This document shows, piece by piece, positions 61,781 through 64,000 of a stretch of 64,000 bases of DNA. The stretch lies in assembly GCF_002269345.1 (NCBI RefSeq), contig NZ_CP022889.1:2584501-2648500 (forward strand), given 5' to 3'. The translations under genes were made by a program, and so were the position numbers. A model generated the notes under the pieces. It was not told the origin of the DNA, did not search any database, and was given only the letters and a program-made list of their open reading frames with translations. This DNA comes from Tsuneonella mangrovi (lineage in GTDB: Bacteria; Pseudomonadota; Alphaproteobacteria; Sphingomonadales; Sphingomonadaceae). Numbering within the stretch: position 1 is the stretch's first letter; every line of letters starts with the position of its first letter.

Positions 61781-61799
61781 AATGTTACATCATAACATT
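61781..61799. promoter_or_regulatory. Palindrome upstream of tonB, Zur/Fur-box-like
   Basis: AATGTTA-CATCA-TAACATT has perfect 7-bp arms. It resembles the Zur consensus TGTTATnnnATAACA in its TGTTA…TAACA frame. It lies in the gap between tonB and the hydrolase gene. A metal-dependent control of tonB would fit, but is not shown. Confidence 0.45.
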
Positions 61800-61864
61800 G
61801 TCGGTGCAAGCACAATCGCGTTGCGCCGTGCAACGTAAGTCGTTGCCGACGTAACGTTATCCGA

Positions 61865-62521
61865 TCAGCGAATCGGGCAGTCGGGCGAAAGGCGGAAGTC
61901 GAGGTAGTTGTCGACTGCGGCCATCAGCTCTTCGTTTTCGTTCTCGAAGAAGTGGTTCGCCCGGGGGATCTCGTCGTGGTGGATCGTGATGTGCTTCTGC
62001 GTGCGCAGCTTCTCGACCAGCTTGGTGACGGCAACCGGCTGGACCACGGTGTCGGCTGCGCCGTGCACGAAGATCCCGCTCGCCGGGCAGGGCGCGAGAA
62101 ACGAGAAGTCATACATGCTCGCCGGAGCAGAGACCGAGATGAACCCGCGCACTTCGGGGCGGCGCATCAGCAGCTGCATGCCGATCAGCGCGCCGAAGCT
62201 GACACCCGCAACCCACGTCACTTGCGCTTCGGGGTGGATCGACTGGACCCAGTCGAGTGCGCTGGCAGCGTCGCTCAGCTCGCCGATACCGTTGTCGAAG
62301 CTGCCCTGGCTGCGCCCGACGCCGCGGAAATTGAACCGCAGCGTGGCGAACCCGCGGTCGACGAAAGTCTTGTAGAGCCGCTGGACGATCCGGTCGTTCA
62401 TCGTGCCGCCGCCCTGCGGATGCGGGTGGAGGATCATCGCGACGGGCGCGCGCGGGCGCGGACCGGGGCTGAAGCGACCTTCGAGGCGGCCTTCGGGGCC
62501 GGGGAAAATGACTGTAGGCAT
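61865..62521 (-). CDS. Alpha/beta hydrolase
   Basis: Cytoplasmic hydrolase of 218 aa, COG2945-like. The nucleophile elbow is GVSFGALIGM (Ser), FRGVGRSQGSFDNGIGE is the typical oxyanion region, and the acid/His are in HGAADTVV and RANHFFEN. ATG 62521 gives MPTVIFPGPEGRLEGRF; the upstream part of the longer frame is not family-like. Its substrate is unknown. It is coded divergently from the cysteine desulfurase gene, as in other sphingomonads near suf genes (from memory). Confidence 0.85.
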   Translation of the reverse strand: MPTVIFPGPEGRLEGRFSPGPRPRAPVAMILHPHPQGGGTMNDRIVQRLYKTFVDRGFATLRFNFRGVGRSQGSFDNGIGELSDAASALDWVQSIHPEAQVTWVAGVSFGALIGMQLLMRRPEVRGFISVSAPASMYDFSFLAPCPASGIFVHGAADTVVQPVAVTKLVEKLRTQKHITIHHDEIPRANHFFENENEELMAAVDNYLDFRLSPDCPIR

Positions 62522-62614
62522 GGCTGGACCTGCTCGAATTGGATACGCGCGGCCACGCGGGTGGCGCGGCGCGGGGTTGCGGCTATATAGTGTGCCACAG
62601 CGAAATCGCAATTG

Positions 62615-63673
62615 ATGTCCACGCCCCGTATCTATCTGGATCATGCTGCCACCACACCGCTGCGCCCCGAGGCCCGCGAAGTGATGCTGCGTGGCTTCGA
62701 CATATGGGCCAATCCGAGCAGCCCTCACGCCGAGGGCCGCAAGGCGAGGGCCGCGCTGGAAGATGCTCGCGAACGGGTGAAGGCGGCGCTCGGGTGGGAC
62801 GGCGAGGTGATCTTCACCAGCGGCGCGAGCGAGGCTCTGGCGATCGCCTTGCAGCGCGCCAGGGTGGAACGCCGTATCGTGAGCGCGGTGGAGCACGACG
62901 CGGTATTCCGGGCAGCGCCCGATGCGGAGGTCGCTGCAATGGACGGCTCGCTGGTTTCCGCGGACAGCCTACAAGAACTGCTATCGACTGGCAGGCCTGC
63001 CGTCGTCGCAATTCAGCACGTCAATTCGGAGACGGGAATAATCCAATTGCCCGGCCGTTATGCGCAAATGGTCCACGATGCCGGAGGTTTGTTGCTGTCC
63101 GATTGTTCGCAATCTGCAGGAAAGCATCATCTGCCAGCTTGCGACTTGGCTGTTGTCTCGGCGCACAAACTTGGCGGGCCGATAGGGATCGGGGCCTTGC
63201 TGGTGCGCGATTTCGCGATGCTGCAACCATCCGGTGGACATGAACGCGGATACCGGCAGGGGACGGAGAACCTGCCCGCTGCGCTCGGCTTTGCCGCTGC
63301 ATTGGAAAATTGTGAAACGGGATATGTCAGGGACAATGCCGCGATATCCGACATTCTTTGTGAGTTTGCCGAGGCAGTATGGGATGCAGGCGGCGCAATA
63401 GTTGACGGTGATGGAACGACTTCGATGTTCATTCGCGCAATCGCACACCCGGAAATGAGCGCACAGGCCCAGCTTATCCGTTTGGACGCGATGGGGTTTG
63501 CCGTCTCGGCCGGCAGCGCATGTTCATCCGGTACGTTAAAAAGGAGCCGCGCTCTCGATGCTTTTGGCGTTGCCGATGATGTAGCATCTCGCACGATCCG
63601 GGTAAGCGTCGGATGGAATACGACACCTGCCGAACTCAATTCGTTTGCTGAAGCCTGGCGCAGTCTTTCCTGA
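62615..63673 (+). CDS. Cysteine desulfurase-like aminotransferase (first of two)
   Basis: PLP enzyme of 352 aa in the NifS/IscS family, which takes sulfur from cysteine. IYLDHAATTPLRPEAREVM starts the family, the PLP-lysine is in VVSAHKLGGPIGIGALLV, and the catalytic Cys is in SAGSACSSGTLKRS. The upstream ATG is preferred to TTG 62612. From about 62950 to the end the DNA has visibly lower GC and different codon use than the first 340 bp, as if recombined. A second desulfurase gene follows 110 bp later. Confidence 0.88.
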   Translation: MSTPRIYLDHAATTPLRPEAREVMLRGFDIWANPSSPHAEGRKARAALEDARERVKAALGWDGEVIFTSGASEALAIALQRARVERRIVSAVEHDAVFRAAPDAEVAAMDGSLVSADSLQELLSTGRPAVVAIQHVNSETGIIQLPGRYAQMVHDAGGLLLSDCSQSAGKHHLPACDLAVVSAHKLGGPIGIGALLVRDFAMLQPSGGHERGYRQGTENLPAALGFAAALENCETGYVRDNAAISDILCEFAEAVWDAGGAIVDGDGTTSMFIRAIAHPEMSAQAQLIRLDAMGFAVSAGSACSSGTLKRSRALDAFGVADDVASRTIRVSVGWNTTPAELNSFAEAWRSLS

Positions 63674-63674
63674 T

Positions 63675-63767
63675 CCGTTCGCCCTGAGCTTGTCGAAGGG
63701 CCGTCTTAACTTCGGCCGTCGTCTCAAAAAGTGAAAGGCAGGGCTTCGACAAGCTCAGCCCAAACGG
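63675..63767. repeat. Inverted repeat pair between the two desulfurase genes
   Basis: TGAGCTTGTCGAAG (63685–63698) and CTTCGACAAGCTCA (63744–63757) are exact reverse complements within longer imperfect copies (63675–63701 and 63738–63767). The GAGCTTGTCGAAGG core looks like a dispersed sphingomonad palindrome. Confidence 0.75.
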
Positions 63768-63783
63768 GTAGGTGGCAAGCGGC

Positions 63784-64000
63784 ATGAACTACCTCGACTA
63801 CCAGGCGACCACTCCGCTCGCGCCCGAGGCGCGCGAGGCGATGTTACGGTGGCTCGGCGGGCCGGACAGCGACAGCTTCGGCAATCCGCACAGCGCGCAC
63901 CGGATGGGTCGCATGGCGAAAGCGGCGATCGAATTGGCGCGCGAGCAGGTCGCTGCGCTGATGCCGCAGGGCGGGCGGGTGATCTTTACCGGCGGGGCGA
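63784..64000 (+). CDS. Cysteine desulfurase (second), 3'-truncated by window edge
   Basis: The first 72 residues of a NifS-like enzyme are visible: MNYLDYQATTPLAPEAREAM, then FGNPHSAHRMGRMAKAAIE. The rest, including the PLP-lysine and catalytic Cys, lies beyond the window. It is a paralog of the gene at 62615, and the pair may lead a suf Fe-S assembly operon. Confidence 0.85.
   Translation, partial: MNYLDYQATTPLAPEAREAMLRWLGGPDSDSFGNPHSAHRMGRMAKAAIELAREQVAALMPQGGRVIFTGGA

Overview
This 64 kb window has high GC by eye and reads like the chromosome of a Sphingomonadales alphaproteobacterium, possibly of the Erythrobacteraceae. The ChvG/ChvI–HprK–EIIA–HPr–RapZ block next to pckA, the two adjacent cysteine desulfurases at the right edge and the style of the intergenic palindromes all point that way. 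The assignment is inference; there is no rRNA gene or other decisive marker.

Layout. Bases 1–8.1 kb: a cut cytochrome b561, an RcnB-like protein, a ClC anion transporter, a DsrE-family protein, an FKBP isomerase, a TIR-domain protein and the ribosome factor EttA. Bases 8.1–16.2 kb, mostly minus strand: dsrE2–tusA–fadL-like, then soeA–soeB–soeC–mrp. SoeABC is the cytoplasm-facing molybdenum sulfite dehydrogenase. Bases 16.3–29.1 kb, plus strand: a histone-deacetylase-family gene, two radical SAM lipoate synthases, a two-domain lipoate–protein ligase and a class I glutamine-amidotransferase-like protein. These are followed by dsrE3–shdrC1–B1–A–hyp–C2–B2–small ORF–lbpA–arsR (shdrR-like). This is a complete sHdr (sulfur-oxidizing heterodisulfide-reductase-like) locus with its lipoate-binding protein and dedicated lipoate assembly genes. 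No sox or dsrAB genes are in the window.

Bases 29.1–39.5 kb hold a second sulfur block. A small unknown protein, TolC, a DUF2892 protein and a sulfide:quinone oxidoreductase-like flavoprotein lie on the minus strand. Diverging from them are a rhodanese, an RND adaptor and pump, and thioredoxin. A second ArsR regulator, a 1-Cys peroxiredoxin and an ETHE1/Blh-like persulfide dioxygenase follow. Bases 39.5–64 kb are mainly housekeeping: two tRNAs, a deacetylase with a histidine kinase, Lrp, accB/accC, aroQ, a GIY-YIG gene between inverted repeats, truA, fmt, recR, def, rmuC, the PTS-Ntr/ChvGI/pckA block, tonB, a hydrolase and two cysteine desulfurases.

How the parts fit. Sulfide would be oxidized by the SQR-like protein, and sulfane sulfur handed on by rhodanese, TusA and DsrE proteins to the sHdr complex. 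Lipoylated LbpA serves sHdr in the cytoplasm, sulfite is released, and SoeABC oxidizes it to sulfate. Candidate operators (ATTAG-N6-CTAAT type) occur at three promoters of the sHdr region. A different shared element, ACATATACA placed just behind a TTGAC hexamer, occurs at the two divergent promoters of the second block. This suggests two thiol-sensing ArsR regulons. The least explained parts are the deacetylase-like gene without a normal start codon, the amidotransferase-like protein without its catalytic residues, two uncharacterized proteins inside the sHdr operon, and the RND efflux system joined to sulfide oxidation genes.
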